From: UBA10427 sp003500135
GTDB lineage: Bacteria > Bacteroidota > Bacteroidia > Cytophagales > Cyclobacteriaceae
Reading direction: 5' to 3'
Assembly: GCA_963966275.1 (NCBI GenBank)
Contig: CAWZYQ010000022.1
Span: 1-37,100 of the forward strand
DNA length: 37,100 nt
In this document: piece after piece, positions 1-6,290 of the stretch
Layout: the number at the start of each line of letters is the position of its first letter
How positions within the stretch are numbered: position 1 is the stretch's first letter
The notes under the pieces: model-generated
The model's input: only the letters and a program-made list of their open reading frames with translations
Databases searched by the model: none
Told to the model about the DNA's origin: nothing
Made by a program: the position numbers and the translations under genes

Positions 1-54
1 CCGACTTTTTGACTTGATCTGACTTGGGTGTCCCAGCGAGGAAAACAGGAAAAA

Positions 55-89
55 ATCTGTGTCATCTGCGTAATCAAAATACATCCGTG
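55..89. repeat. Three imperfect ATCYGYG repeats upstream of the ORF6N gene
   Basis: ATCTGTG (55-61), ATCTGCG (64-70) and ATCCGTG (83-89) lie in a row about 45 bases before the ORF6N start. The sequence shows the repeats directly. That they mark the edge of a dispersed element carrying the ORF6N gene is only a guess; a genome-wide search would decide. Confidence 0.3.
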
Positions 90-133
90 ATTCAGACAAC
101 TGCTGAAATCATAAACTCAATTTCAGAATTGAT

Positions 134-511
134 ATGAGTAAAGAGGTAGCCATTTCGCAAAACCAATTCGAAAGCCGCATATTCTCTATTCGGGGCAATC
201 AGGTAATGATTGGTCGTGACTTGGCCGAGATGTATCAAGTGGAAACGAGGGTAATGAATCAAGCAGTTAAAAGGAACCTTGAACGGTTTCCTGAAACATT
301 CCGATTTCAATTAACCGAGGATGAAACGAATGAACTGGTCGCAAATTGCGACCGGTTCGGATTTGTGAAGTCACAAATCGAAGCATCTAATTCAAGATCA
401 CAAAATGTGACCTTGAACAATCAAAAGAATAAGAGAGGACAAAACATCAAGTATTTACCCTTTGCTTTTACCCTGAATTGCGTCACCAAATACCAGCACA
501 TACTACCTTAA
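134..511 (+). CDS. ORF6N-domain DNA-binding protein, C-terminally truncated
   Basis: The first ~65 residues match the ORF6N (PF10543) pattern: a short beta-rich start, GNQVMIGRDLAEMY, then VKRNLERFPETFRFQLT. ORF6N is a DNA-binding domain common in phage antirepressor-like proteins and scattered in many copies in Bacteroidota genomes. Near residue 110 the protein reads KYLPFAFT, where family members continue with EQGV and a further helical segment. Here the match stops at FAFT (about position 471), followed by 15 unrelated residues and a TAA. The protein is 125 aa, while relatives are usually 170-300 aa. I therefore read it as a decayed or rearranged copy that keeps its DNA-binding part. The ATG at 134 is the only sensible start. 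No phage genes or transposase lie beside it. Confidence 0.75.
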   Translation: MSKEVAISQNQFESRIFSIRGNQVMIGRDLAEMYQVETRVMNQAVKRNLERFPETFRFQLTEDETNELVANCDRFGFVKSQIEASNSRSQNVTLNNQKNKRGQNIKYLPFAFTLNCVTKYQHILP

Positions 512-559
512 TTAACAAACAACCCCGCTGACTCAAGCTGAAGGCCTGAAAAAAAGCCA

Positions 560-582
560 CAAGTTAAGCTTCGCTAAACTTG
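560..582. repeat. Hairpin, 9 of 10 base pairs, 3-base loop
   Basis: CAAGTTAAGC (560-569) pairs with GCTAAACTTG (573-582), with one A-A mismatch and a TTC loop. No T-tract follows, so it does not look like a standard terminator. It sits 18 bases before a second, stronger hairpin, and the two may be one structured repeat unit. Confidence 0.45.
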
Positions 583-600
583 CGGCAGAGGGAGAGTATC

Positions 601-634
601 ATGATCAGAGTCCGCATGGCGAGACTCTGATCGT
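601..634. repeat. Perfect 10-bp inverted repeat (REP-like hairpin)
   Basis: GATCAGAGTC (603-612) and GACTCTGATC (623-632) are exact reverse complements around a 10-base loop. One G-U and one A-T pair extend the stem to 601/634. There is no T-tract. It could be a REP-like repeat, the end of an IS200/IS605-type element, or a protein-binding palindrome. The sequence alone cannot choose. Confidence 0.5.
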
Positions 635-688
635 GGGAAGTGTGAATCTTTCTCGCCATTCAGAATTATTATTGGCCTTGAACGAAAT

Positions 689-723
689 GCGTTAAGAAAT
701 TCAAAAAGTGGAGCGTTAAGAAA
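689..723. repeat. 11-base direct repeat GCGTTAAGAAA
   Basis: GCGTTAAGAAA occurs at 689-699 and again at 713-723, with 13 bases between. It could be a duplication scar in decayed DNA. No function can be assigned. Confidence 0.4.
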
Positions 724-1151
724 AGAAATGCAATCAGTTCAAGAGTTCATGGGTTCAATGGTTCAGAGGTTATCAATTACATTTATACGTAATCGAATTG
801 ACAAAAATCGAAGATTCGCGAGGGGATGTAGCGCATGCCTGTGGGTATGAGCAAATGCAGAGCCCTCCCGGTTCGGATGAGAATTCTGATAAATCCTGTA
901 AGGATTTCATCATGGCTAGAGGGCAAAAGATCACCACAGATTGTATTCTGATCTTTATCATGAATTGAAATTTACTGTGATATTTTCCCCATATTACAGC
1001 ACGTTCTTTACCTTATTAATTGAAAACACAAACACTGCCAACTCAAGCAAAAGCACTATTTGCACTAGCTTCGAAGCTGGAATTGGTGACATTTGCAAGG
1101 GCATGGCATCTTTGTAGGTAGCATTCCATGCCTGAATATTCTCTCACAAAA

Positions 1152-1173
1152 AAGCCACTCCGAAAAGTGGCTT
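1152..1173 (-). terminator. Rho-independent terminator for the minus-strand lipoprotein gene
   Basis: AAGCCACT (1152-1159) pairs perfectly with AGTGGCTT (1166-1173) around a six-base loop. On the minus strand the stem is followed by a run of T (plus-strand A run at 1148-1153). It lies about 70 bases past the stop of the gene ending at 1244, where its terminator would be expected. Confidence 0.7.
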
Positions 1174-1243
1174 CTGGTCATTTGTATGATGAAAAACGCG
1201 AATTCGCTATAAAAATCCAGTCAAAAAAGTGCCTTTACCCTCA

Positions 1244-1636
1244 TTAATACCAATGCAAAAATATCTCGTAATCGGTGTACTCATAGGTGAAGCCCAACCC
1301 AGTGTCAAACGAGGTGGTCACGGATGAATGCGCCCGTATGCGGTCGAGATTGATAAAGGCACGACGTATTTCATAAGGGCCATCCCATAACACCACTTCC
1401 ACCTGAACGTCGCGGGCCGTCAATCCGCCCGTATTCCGAACGGTAATATCCATCCAGGCCTGATTTTCCACAACCCTTTCTACCAACTGTCCGCCTCTCC
1501 AGGTCTCGCTGATCACCTTTTCAATTTCGTATTCATACACGCGCCCGAGCGCCACGTTTGGCCCTGAATCCAGGTCAATAATACAACCGGAAAGGAATAC
1601 GGGCATTATGGCAAATATCAGGACTAAACGTTTCAT
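1244..1636 (-). CDS. Small lipoprotein with a CARDB/FxLYD-like beta domain
   Basis: The 130-aa product starts with a short hydrophobic signal ending in the lipobox LSGC (Cys18), so it should be lipid-anchored on the periplasmic or outer membrane. The rest is beta-rich; ITVRNTGGLTARDVQVEVVL resembles the strand pattern of FxLYD or CARDB domains, small Ig-like folds on secreted bacterial proteins. No catalytic motif is visible. It is a single gene, transcribed away from the 1779-4632 operon, with its own terminator downstream. The ATG is followed at once by basic residues (MKR), as expected for a signal peptide. The function is unknown; the lipoprotein call is firm and the fold call tentative. 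Confidence 0.75.
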   Translation of the reverse strand: MKRLVLIFAIMPVFLSGCIIDLDSGPNVALGRVYEYEIEKVISETWRGGQLVERVVENQAWMDITVRNTGGLTARDVQVEVVLWDGPYEIRRAFINLDRIRAHSSVTTSFDTGLGFTYEYTDYEIFLHWY

Positions 1637-1710
1637 GATTAAAGCAGTTTATAAAAGTCATACCAATTTTTGTGCCAGTTCGTTATTTTAAATAAATTCG
1701 TTCCCATAGT

Positions 1711-1741
1711 TTTTTAAAACCAAGGCATTGCCATACATTTG
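1711..1741 (+). promoter_or_regulatory. Candidate Bacteroidota promoter for the 1779-4632 operon
   Basis: TACATTTG (1734-1741) matches the Bacteroidota -7 consensus TAnnTTTG. A TTTT at 1711-1714 stands 19 bases upstream, where the -33 TTTG is expected. It would give a leader of roughly 30 bases before the ATG at 1779. The -33 match is imperfect. Confidence 0.4.
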
Positions 1742-1778
1742 ATCTAGGCCTTAAATAGCCTATAACGCATTTAAAGAC

Positions 1779-2291
1779 ATGAAACATATTTTTTATGCTG
1801 CACTGTTGGTCCTGTTGTCTGCCCCGGCCCTTCGTGCACAATCGGATAAAGACCTCAAAGAATTAGCTGAAATCACCCGGGGGGTTTATGAAGCCGTAAG
1901 CTTCGAAAACGCCGACGCCCAATCCCTCGAACAGCTCCACCGGTATTTATTACCGAAAGCGCTGCTGATCAACAATAATGGCCCGCACCACCAGTTGCTC
2001 AATGTCGATGCCTTTATTTTTGAAGTAAAGGCACAGATTATGGACGGAACACTCAGCTCTTTTCACGAAGTAGAGTTAAAGCACGAAACCGAGATCTTTG
2101 GCAATGTGGCCCATCGTTTCAGCACCTATCAGGCAGAAATAACCACCGGGGGCAACACCTATAAGATTATGGGTATCAATAGCATTCAGTTTATCAAAAC
2201 CATGGAGGGTTGGAAGGTGTCATCCATTGCCTGGAACGATGAAGACGACACGCTGAAAATACCGGCTCAATATTTACCTGAAGAAAAATAA
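1779..2291 (+). CDS. Secreted NTF2-like (SnoaL/DUF4440-type) protein
   Basis: The 170-aa product begins with a clear Sec signal (MKHIFYAALLVLLSAPALRAQ; cleavage after about residue 20), so it is exported. The mature part has the layout of an NTF2-like cone fold: a long helix with 'LEQLHRYLLPKALLINNN', a central strand region, and a final hairpin containing WKVSSIAWNDEDD, which resembles the 'W.I....W.DE' ending of DUF4440/SnoaL-type proteins. These usually bind small ligands or serve as scaffolds, and no catalytic residues stand out. It is the first gene of a compact operon, six bases before the next start. The specific role is unknown. Confidence 0.7.
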   Translation: MKHIFYAALLVLLSAPALRAQSDKDLKELAEITRGVYEAVSFENADAQSLEQLHRYLLPKALLINNNGPHHQLLNVDAFIFEVKAQIMDGTLSSFHEVELKHETEIFGNVAHRFSTYQAEITTGGNTYKIMGINSIQFIKTMEGWKVSSIAWNDEDDTLKIPAQYLPEEK

Positions 2292-2297
2292 TATCAT

Positions 2298-2960
2298 ATG
2301 TACATTGCGCCCGATGTAGCCGCCGTCCGACAGCTTCACCAGGACATTCTCGACGACGACTGGATCCGCTACACGCTGCGGGATTTCCTGGCCGTGCTGG
2401 CCGATAACCTTTGGAAGGCCTATCAGCGCCATGATCCTGCCTCTTGCATTGAAATCAAAAACTGCCACCCCGAATATGCGGGAGCTGAAGAGACCTCTAT
2501 TTTTGGCGCTCAGCTCAACCTGGAAGATATGCGGCTGACCATCGCCCGGGAATACGGATTCAAAAACTTTGATGATGTTACGAGGGAGGGGAAATACCGC
2601 TTCGACCCGCTTTTTGAGTTAAGCGTGGATTATCTGGTTCAGGGCAACTATGAAAAGCTGGAAGACATCGTTTTGGATAATCCGCGCATCGTCGGCCAGC
2701 CGTCTGATTTTGGCCACGCAGCACAACTGATCCATTATACAGCGGTCAATGGGATAGAAATTTGGCGGCAAATGGTGCCCGACAACCTTCCGGATATGAC
2801 CGCCCTTTTGCTAAAAGCAGGGGCAAATCCGGAAAGTACCAACAACATTTACGGCGAAAACCCCGACCTGGTCCATTTGATCGACACCAGCGGGCACATC
2901 AAAGAAGCAGGCCTGACCCATCAAATGATTGAAAAACTTAAACGCTATATCATTAACTAA
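2298..2960 (+). CDS. Ankyrin-repeat-like cytosolic protein
   Basis: The 220-aa product has no signal peptide. Its second half reads as degenerate ankyrin repeats: FELSVDYLVQGNYEKLEDIV, then a stretch containing 'HAAQLIHYTAVNG', and MTALLLKAGANPEST, which carries the typical 'LL..GA.....' turn. Ankyrin repeats bind other proteins. The first ~75 residues are helical and unassigned. The gene follows the NTF2-like gene by six bases, and its TAA overlaps the ATG of the next gene (TAATG), so translation is probably coupled. The partner and the process are unknown. Confidence 0.65.
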   Translation: MYIAPDVAAVRQLHQDILDDDWIRYTLRDFLAVLADNLWKAYQRHDPASCIEIKNCHPEYAGAEETSIFGAQLNLEDMRLTIAREYGFKNFDDVTREGKYRFDPLFELSVDYLVQGNYEKLEDIVLDNPRIVGQPSDFGHAAQLIHYTAVNGIEIWRQMVPDNLPDMTALLLKAGANPESTNNIYGENPDLVHLIDTSGHIKEAGLTHQMIEKLKRYIIN

Positions 2961-3289
2961 TGATACTACTTCCTTCCTGGGATATTTATACGCGTAAACC
3001 CAAAAATGAATCCCTAAGCCTGATTAAAGAATTAATTTCCGGGTGCAATTGCTGGGTGCTGGAGTTTAAACAGCACGAACCCAAAAAGGCCGGCGCCAAA
3101 ATTGAAGGCACTGCGGAAAAACGCTCCAGATTGATAGAAATGATTAAAAACCAGGGCATGGAGGTCAAACTCAATGCCGATGGGGGAATGCCGCTGAAAA
3201 ATAATGAGGACGACGAACAATGGTACTTCATGATCCATTTTGACCTTGATAAAGATGCCAAATTGCTTAACTTAGATAAAAAAGTTTAA
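2960..3289 (+). CDS. Small protein of unknown function (109 aa)
   Basis: I do not recognise this protein. It has no signal peptide or membrane segment and is rich in charged residues. A central segment, CWVLEFKQHEPKKAGAKIEG, precedes a helix and an acidic tail. Its place supports it as real: the start overlaps the ankyrin-like gene's stop, and it ends three bases before the next ATG. Codon use and base composition look like those of its neighbours. Confidence 0.6.
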   Translation: MILLPSWDIYTRKPKNESLSLIKELISGCNCWVLEFKQHEPKKAGAKIEGTAEKRSRLIEMIKNQGMEVKLNADGGMPLKNNEDDEQWYFMIHFDLDKDAKLLNLDKKV

Positions 3290-3292
3290 GTT

Positions 3293-3838
3293 ATGCCCGA
3301 CAACGCTTCAGATGCACTGCGCTATCCCATCGGTTTGTTCCAGGCACCGGAAATCATTGATGGCGAGCAAATTGATCAATGGATGGATACCATTCGTATT
3401 TTTCCACAGACCCTTAAAAACCTCGTGGGGCACCTTCGTGAACATCAGCTGGATACACACTATCGCCCCAAAGGCTGGACGGTCCGCCAGACGGTTCACC
3501 ACCTGGCCGATAGCCATATGAATGCCTACATGCGGTTTAAACTCGCCCTCACCGAAGACAACCCAACCATCAAACCTTACGATGAAGCGGCCTGGGCTCA
3601 ATGTGCCGACTATTCCATGCCTGCTGTCACCTCGCTCATTATTCTGGATGGCGTACATACGCGCTGGTCGTACCTGCTGGAAAACATGTCGCCTCTCGAA
3701 TACAGGCGTACCTACTTTCACCCTGAGCACAATAAAAAATACACCCTTGATGTTGTACTGGGCATGTACGAATGGCACAGCCGGCACCACTATGCACACA
3801 TCAAAAACATACTTCAGGAAAAAGGATGGGTGGCATAG
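3293..3838 (+). CDS. YfiT-type DinB-fold metal-dependent thiol transferase
   Basis: The 181-aa product matches the YfiT/BstA branch of the DinB superfamily from end to end: RYPIGLF near residue 10, TVHHLADSHMNAYMRFK (63-83), and WHSRHHYAHI (161-170). In Bacillus YfiT, three histidines in these two motifs bind zinc or nickel. The family is described as bacillithiol S-transferases or metal-dependent hydrolases acting on thiol adducts. The His cluster (H69/H70, H75, H162, H165, H166, H169) is intact. The gene starts three bases after its neighbour and overlaps the methyltransferase start by 13 bases. Bacillithiol is made by some Bacteroidota; whether this strain makes it cannot be seen here. Confidence 0.85.
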   Translation: MPDNASDALRYPIGLFQAPEIIDGEQIDQWMDTIRIFPQTLKNLVGHLREHQLDTHYRPKGWTVRQTVHHLADSHMNAYMRFKLALTEDNPTIKPYDEAAWAQCADYSMPAVTSLIILDGVHTRWSYLLENMSPLEYRRTYFHPEHNKKYTLDVVLGMYEWHSRHHYAHIKNILQEKGWVA

Positions 3839-4632
3839 AAAAGGACTATCTGAACATCAACCGCCAACTTTGGAATGATAAGGTAGCGGTGCATGCCTCC
3901 TCAGATTTCTACAATGTAAACGGTTTTCTCAAAGGTGCAACTTCATTAAACGAGATAGAAACCCCGCTTCTGGGCGACATTAGCAAAAAGAGGGTGCTTC
4001 ACCTGCAGTGCCACTTCGGGCTCGATTCATTGTCCATGGCCCGAATGGGCGCCGATGTGACGGGCGTGGATCTGTCTGACAAAGCCATTGATAAGGCCCG
4101 TCAGCTTGCCGAAGATACCGGTATTGATGCGAAATTTATTCAAAGTGATGTGTATGACCTGCCGGAAAAACACAAGGAAAAATACGATCTGGTCTTCTCG
4201 AGCTATGGCGCCATTGGCTGGCTGCCCGACCTGAAAAAATGGGCACAGGTTGTCAATCATTTCCTGAAGCCCGGAGGCCGCTTGCTGCTGGTTGAATTTC
4301 ATCCCGTCGTATGGATGTTTGACGACGAATTTAAAAAAGTGGCCTACTCGTATTTCAATTGTGAAGCCATCGTGGAAACCACCGAGGGTACCTACGCTGA
4401 CAGGGAATCGGAAATCAGCAATCAGTCGGTCAGCTGGAACCACCCACTGGGTGATGTGATCAATAGCCTGCTGGGGCAAGACCTGCAGGTCACCCTTTTT
4501 TCTGAATACGACTACTCGCCCTATAACTGTTTTATGAATACGGTGGAAGTAGCTCCCAGCCGATTTCAGATCAAAGGCATGGAAGGAAAACTACCCATGG
4601 TGTATGCTCTTGAAGTACTCAGAAGGCAATAA
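3826..4632 (+). CDS. Class I SAM-dependent methyltransferase
   Basis: I choose the ATG at 3826, which overlaps the yfiT-like stop and follows AGGAAAAAGG; an earlier in-frame ATG at 3772 would lie deep inside that gene. The 268-aa protein has a Rossmann methyltransferase core. Motif I is VLHLQCHFGLDSLSMARMG (57-75), motif II VTGVDLSDKAI (78-88), then a DLVFSSYG strand and an LKPGGRLLLVEF motif. The Cys in motif I (QCHFG) is normal for a subgroup I know from other Bacteroidota. The substrate cannot be told. As last gene of the operon it may act on the same small molecules as the DinB-type transferase; that is inference. Confidence 0.85.
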   Translation: MGGIEKDYLNINRQLWNDKVAVHASSDFYNVNGFLKGATSLNEIETPLLGDISKKRVLHLQCHFGLDSLSMARMGADVTGVDLSDKAIDKARQLAEDTGIDAKFIQSDVYDLPEKHKEKYDLVFSSYGAIGWLPDLKKWAQVVNHFLKPGGRLLLVEFHPVVWMFDDEFKKVAYSYFNCEAIVETTEGTYADRESEISNQSVSWNHPLGDVINSLLGQDLQVTLFSEYDYSPYNCFMNTVEVAPSRFQIKGMEGKLPMVYALEVLRRQ

Positions 4633-4664
4633 GCATTTCAACAAGCAAAAGTTTTCCTTAAATA

Positions 4665-4678
4665 GGCAGAATATTGCC
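4665..4678. promoter_or_regulatory. Upstream palindromic operator candidate of the hip locus
   Basis: GGCAGAATATTGCC has GGCA/TGCC arms and resembles the stronger palindrome just before hipB (4725-4740). The two centres are about 61 bases apart, near six helical turns, which suits binding of a HipB-type dimer pair with the promoter between them. Confidence 0.45.
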
Positions 4679-4724
4679 GATATGCTTGATTATTTGAAAC
4701 TCTTTACCTTCATTTGTAGCAAAG

Positions 4725-4740
4725 CGGCAATATATTGCTG
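4725..4740. promoter_or_regulatory. Palindromic operator candidate just before hipB
   Basis: GCAATATATTGC (4727-4738) is a perfect 12-base palindrome, and a C-G pair at 4725/4740 extends it after one mismatch. It ends three bases before the hipB ATG at 4744. HipB-family repressors bind palindromes in their own promoter, so autorepression is likely. Confidence 0.55.
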
Positions 4741-4743
4741 GTT

Positions 4744-4947
4744 ATGGATCAAAAAGAGATAGGGATTATACTTAAGGAACGAAGGAAATCGTTAAAAATC
4801 ACACAACTTGACCTTGCGGATATCGCGGGCGTATCGGTCAGGTCCCTGCGCGATATCGAAAAGGGCAAGACCAACCCGGAGTTGGAAACCCTGCTAAATC
4901 TCTGTAAAGTATTGGGACTTGAAATTTCAATTAAGGTAATCAAATGA
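4744..4947 (+). CDS. hipB: HipB-like XRE-family repressor, DNA-binding part of a tripartite toxin-antitoxin
   Basis: The 67-aa product is almost only a helix-turn-helix: IGIILKERRKSLKITQLDLA, then VSVRSLRDIEKGKTNPELETL, an XRE/HipB-type fold. I use the ATG at 4744; an in-frame TTG nine bases earlier lies inside the operator palindrome. It is the first gene of a three-gene unit, and its TGA overlaps the next ATG (ATGA). By analogy with E. coli hipBST, it would bind the operators at 4665-4740 and repress the locus as part of a complex. It lacks a C-terminal extension beyond residue 67. Confidence 0.85.
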   Translation: MDQKEIGIILKERRKSLKITQLDLADIAGVSVRSLRDIEKGKTNPELETLLNLCKVLGLEISIKVIK

Positions 4948-5273
4948 TTAAAAGGGCTGAAGTATACAATGATTCCATATTGGCCGGAATACTCGAAAGA
5001 CAAAACAATGGTGAATTTCTTTTCACCTACGATGATCAGTATTTTACTGATCCCGATACTTCTGCCCTGAGTTTAACCCTACCTAAAGCCCAAAAGCAAT
5101 ATAGGTCAAAAACCCTTTTCCCCTTTTTCTTCGGACTGTTGTCTGAAGGCATAAATAAGCAAACTCAATGCAGGTTATTACAAATAGATGAAAGGGATCA
5201 TTTCGAGCTATTACTTAAAACCGCCGGCACCGATACTATTGGCGCCGTAACCGTTAAAGAAATTGGATCATGA
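4944..5273 (+). CDS. hipS: HipS-like antitoxin (HipA N-terminal subdomain as a separate protein)
   Basis: The 109-aa protein corresponds to about residues 1-107 of E. coli HipA: a first strand AEVYNDSILAGILE, then LSLTLPKAQKQY, FPFFFGLLSEG, and the closing 'DTIGAVTV', equivalent to 'DSVGAVTL' in HipA. In the hipBST type, this subdomain is split off as HipS and is the protein that neutralises the kinase. It overlaps both neighbours by four bases (ATGA each side), so the three genes are almost surely co-translated. The assignment rests on domain layout and order; neutralisation has not been tested. Confidence 0.85.
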   Translation: MIKRAEVYNDSILAGILERQNNGEFLFTYDDQYFTDPDTSALSLTLPKAQKQYRSKTLFPFFFGLLSEGINKQTQCRLLQIDERDHFELLLKTAGTDTIGAVTVKEIGS

Positions 5274-6247
5274 CCTGTCCGGGTTGTCTTAAAAAGAATC
5301 AAAATGGGTATTGCAGAAAATGCCGTAAAGAGCTTTTCAATGGCAAAAATGTGGACGCCATTCTTCCTTTCAACTCGCCCTATTCGGAAGAAAATCAAAT
5401 TTTCCTCGATCACACCAAACGAATATCGATATCAGGAGTGCAAATTAAATACTCACTCCAACTGGTCGATGATCAATTGCAACTTACAGATACCGGAGGA
5501 CAATATATAATTAAACCAATTCCTACCGGAACCTTCAGCAATCTGGATCAGGCGCCCGCAAATGAACATCTGACAATGCAAATGGCAAAACAGGTTTATA
5601 AAATTGATACGCCGCCCAACGCATTGATCTTTTTTAGCGACCAAAGTCCCGCCTATATTACCCGACGTTTCGATAGGGTGAAAGGTAAGAAACTTCAACA
5701 GGAAGATTTTGCTCAAATTGCCCGAATGACCACGGAAACTCATGGTGCAAACTACAAGTATGATCTTTCTTATGAGGAAATTGTGGAATATATTCAAAAC
5801 TATATCCCTACATACCGCATTGAAATCGAGAAGTTTTTTCACCTGATCCTTTTCAATTATGTGGTTTCCAACGGAGATGCTCACCTGAAGAATTTTTCAG
5901 CCATTCAAACCCGGGATGGCGATTACGTTTTGACTCCTGCTTATGATCTCCTGTGCACGAAATTCCAAGCTCCGAATGAAGCGGATTTAGCATTGATGCT
6001 GTTCAAAGAAGGTTTTTCGAAGGCATACGAATCCTATGGTTTTTACACCTACCAGGACTTTTGGGAATTTGGTCAAAAAATAGGCATCAAAAGATCGAGG
6101 GTAGAAAAGATTCTTTACAACTATTTAGTGCCCCAGCCACTGGCCGGGGACTTAATACAGCAATCCTTCCTAAGTGCGAAATCCAAAGAATTGTATAAAT
6201 CCTATTATGCTGATAGAATACATCGATTAAACATGGGGAGGTCATAA
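5270..6247 (+). CDS. hipT: HipT-like serine/threonine kinase toxin with N-terminal Cys4 motif
   Basis: The 325-aa protein is the HipA-type kinase without its first subdomain. Visible parts: CPGC (3-6) and CRKC (15-18), a probable small zinc knuckle; SISGVQ (53-58), the Gly-rich loop where HipT is autophosphorylated on two serines in an SIS motif; YIIKP with Lys82, the likely ATP lysine; SNGDAHLKN (200-208) with catalytic Asp203 and Asn208; and AYDLL with metal-binding Asp226. All key residues are present, so it should be active. HipA phosphorylates GltX and E. coli HipT phosphorylates TrpS; the target here is unknown. It follows hipS with a four-base overlap. Confidence 0.88.
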   Translation: MTCPGCLKKNQNGYCRKCRKELFNGKNVDAILPFNSPYSEENQIFLDHTKRISISGVQIKYSLQLVDDQLQLTDTGGQYIIKPIPTGTFSNLDQAPANEHLTMQMAKQVYKIDTPPNALIFFSDQSPAYITRRFDRVKGKKLQQEDFAQIARMTTETHGANYKYDLSYEEIVEYIQNYIPTYRIEIEKFFHLILFNYVVSNGDAHLKNFSAIQTRDGDYVLTPAYDLLCTKFQAPNEADLALMLFKEGFSKAYESYGFYTYQDFWEFGQKIGIKRSRVEKILYNYLVPQPLAGDLIQQSFLSAKSKELYKSYYADRIHRLNMGRS

Positions 6248-6290
6248 CCAGAAAACCGACGAATCATGCGCTGGAAATAAAAAAACACTT

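Larger units (their letters stand above)
512..1243. other. Gene-poor stretch with hairpins and short repeats
   Basis: About 730 bases contain no ORF with recognisable coding character. The stretch holds two adjacent hairpins (560-582 and 601-634), an 11-base direct repeat (689-699 and 713-723), a run of GTTCA-type units around 738-775, a small AAATCCT/AGGATTT stem near 892-908, a GGCATGG/CCATGCC inverted repeat (1100-1106 with 1126-1132) and the terminator of the next gene. It follows directly on the truncated ORF6N gene, so it may be debris of the same rearrangement. That link is inference. Confidence 0.5.

Noticed and set aside
773..961. 62-aa minus-strand ORF in the gene-poor stretch
   Set aside because: No family pattern, and the sequence contains hairpins and repeats; no support as a gene.
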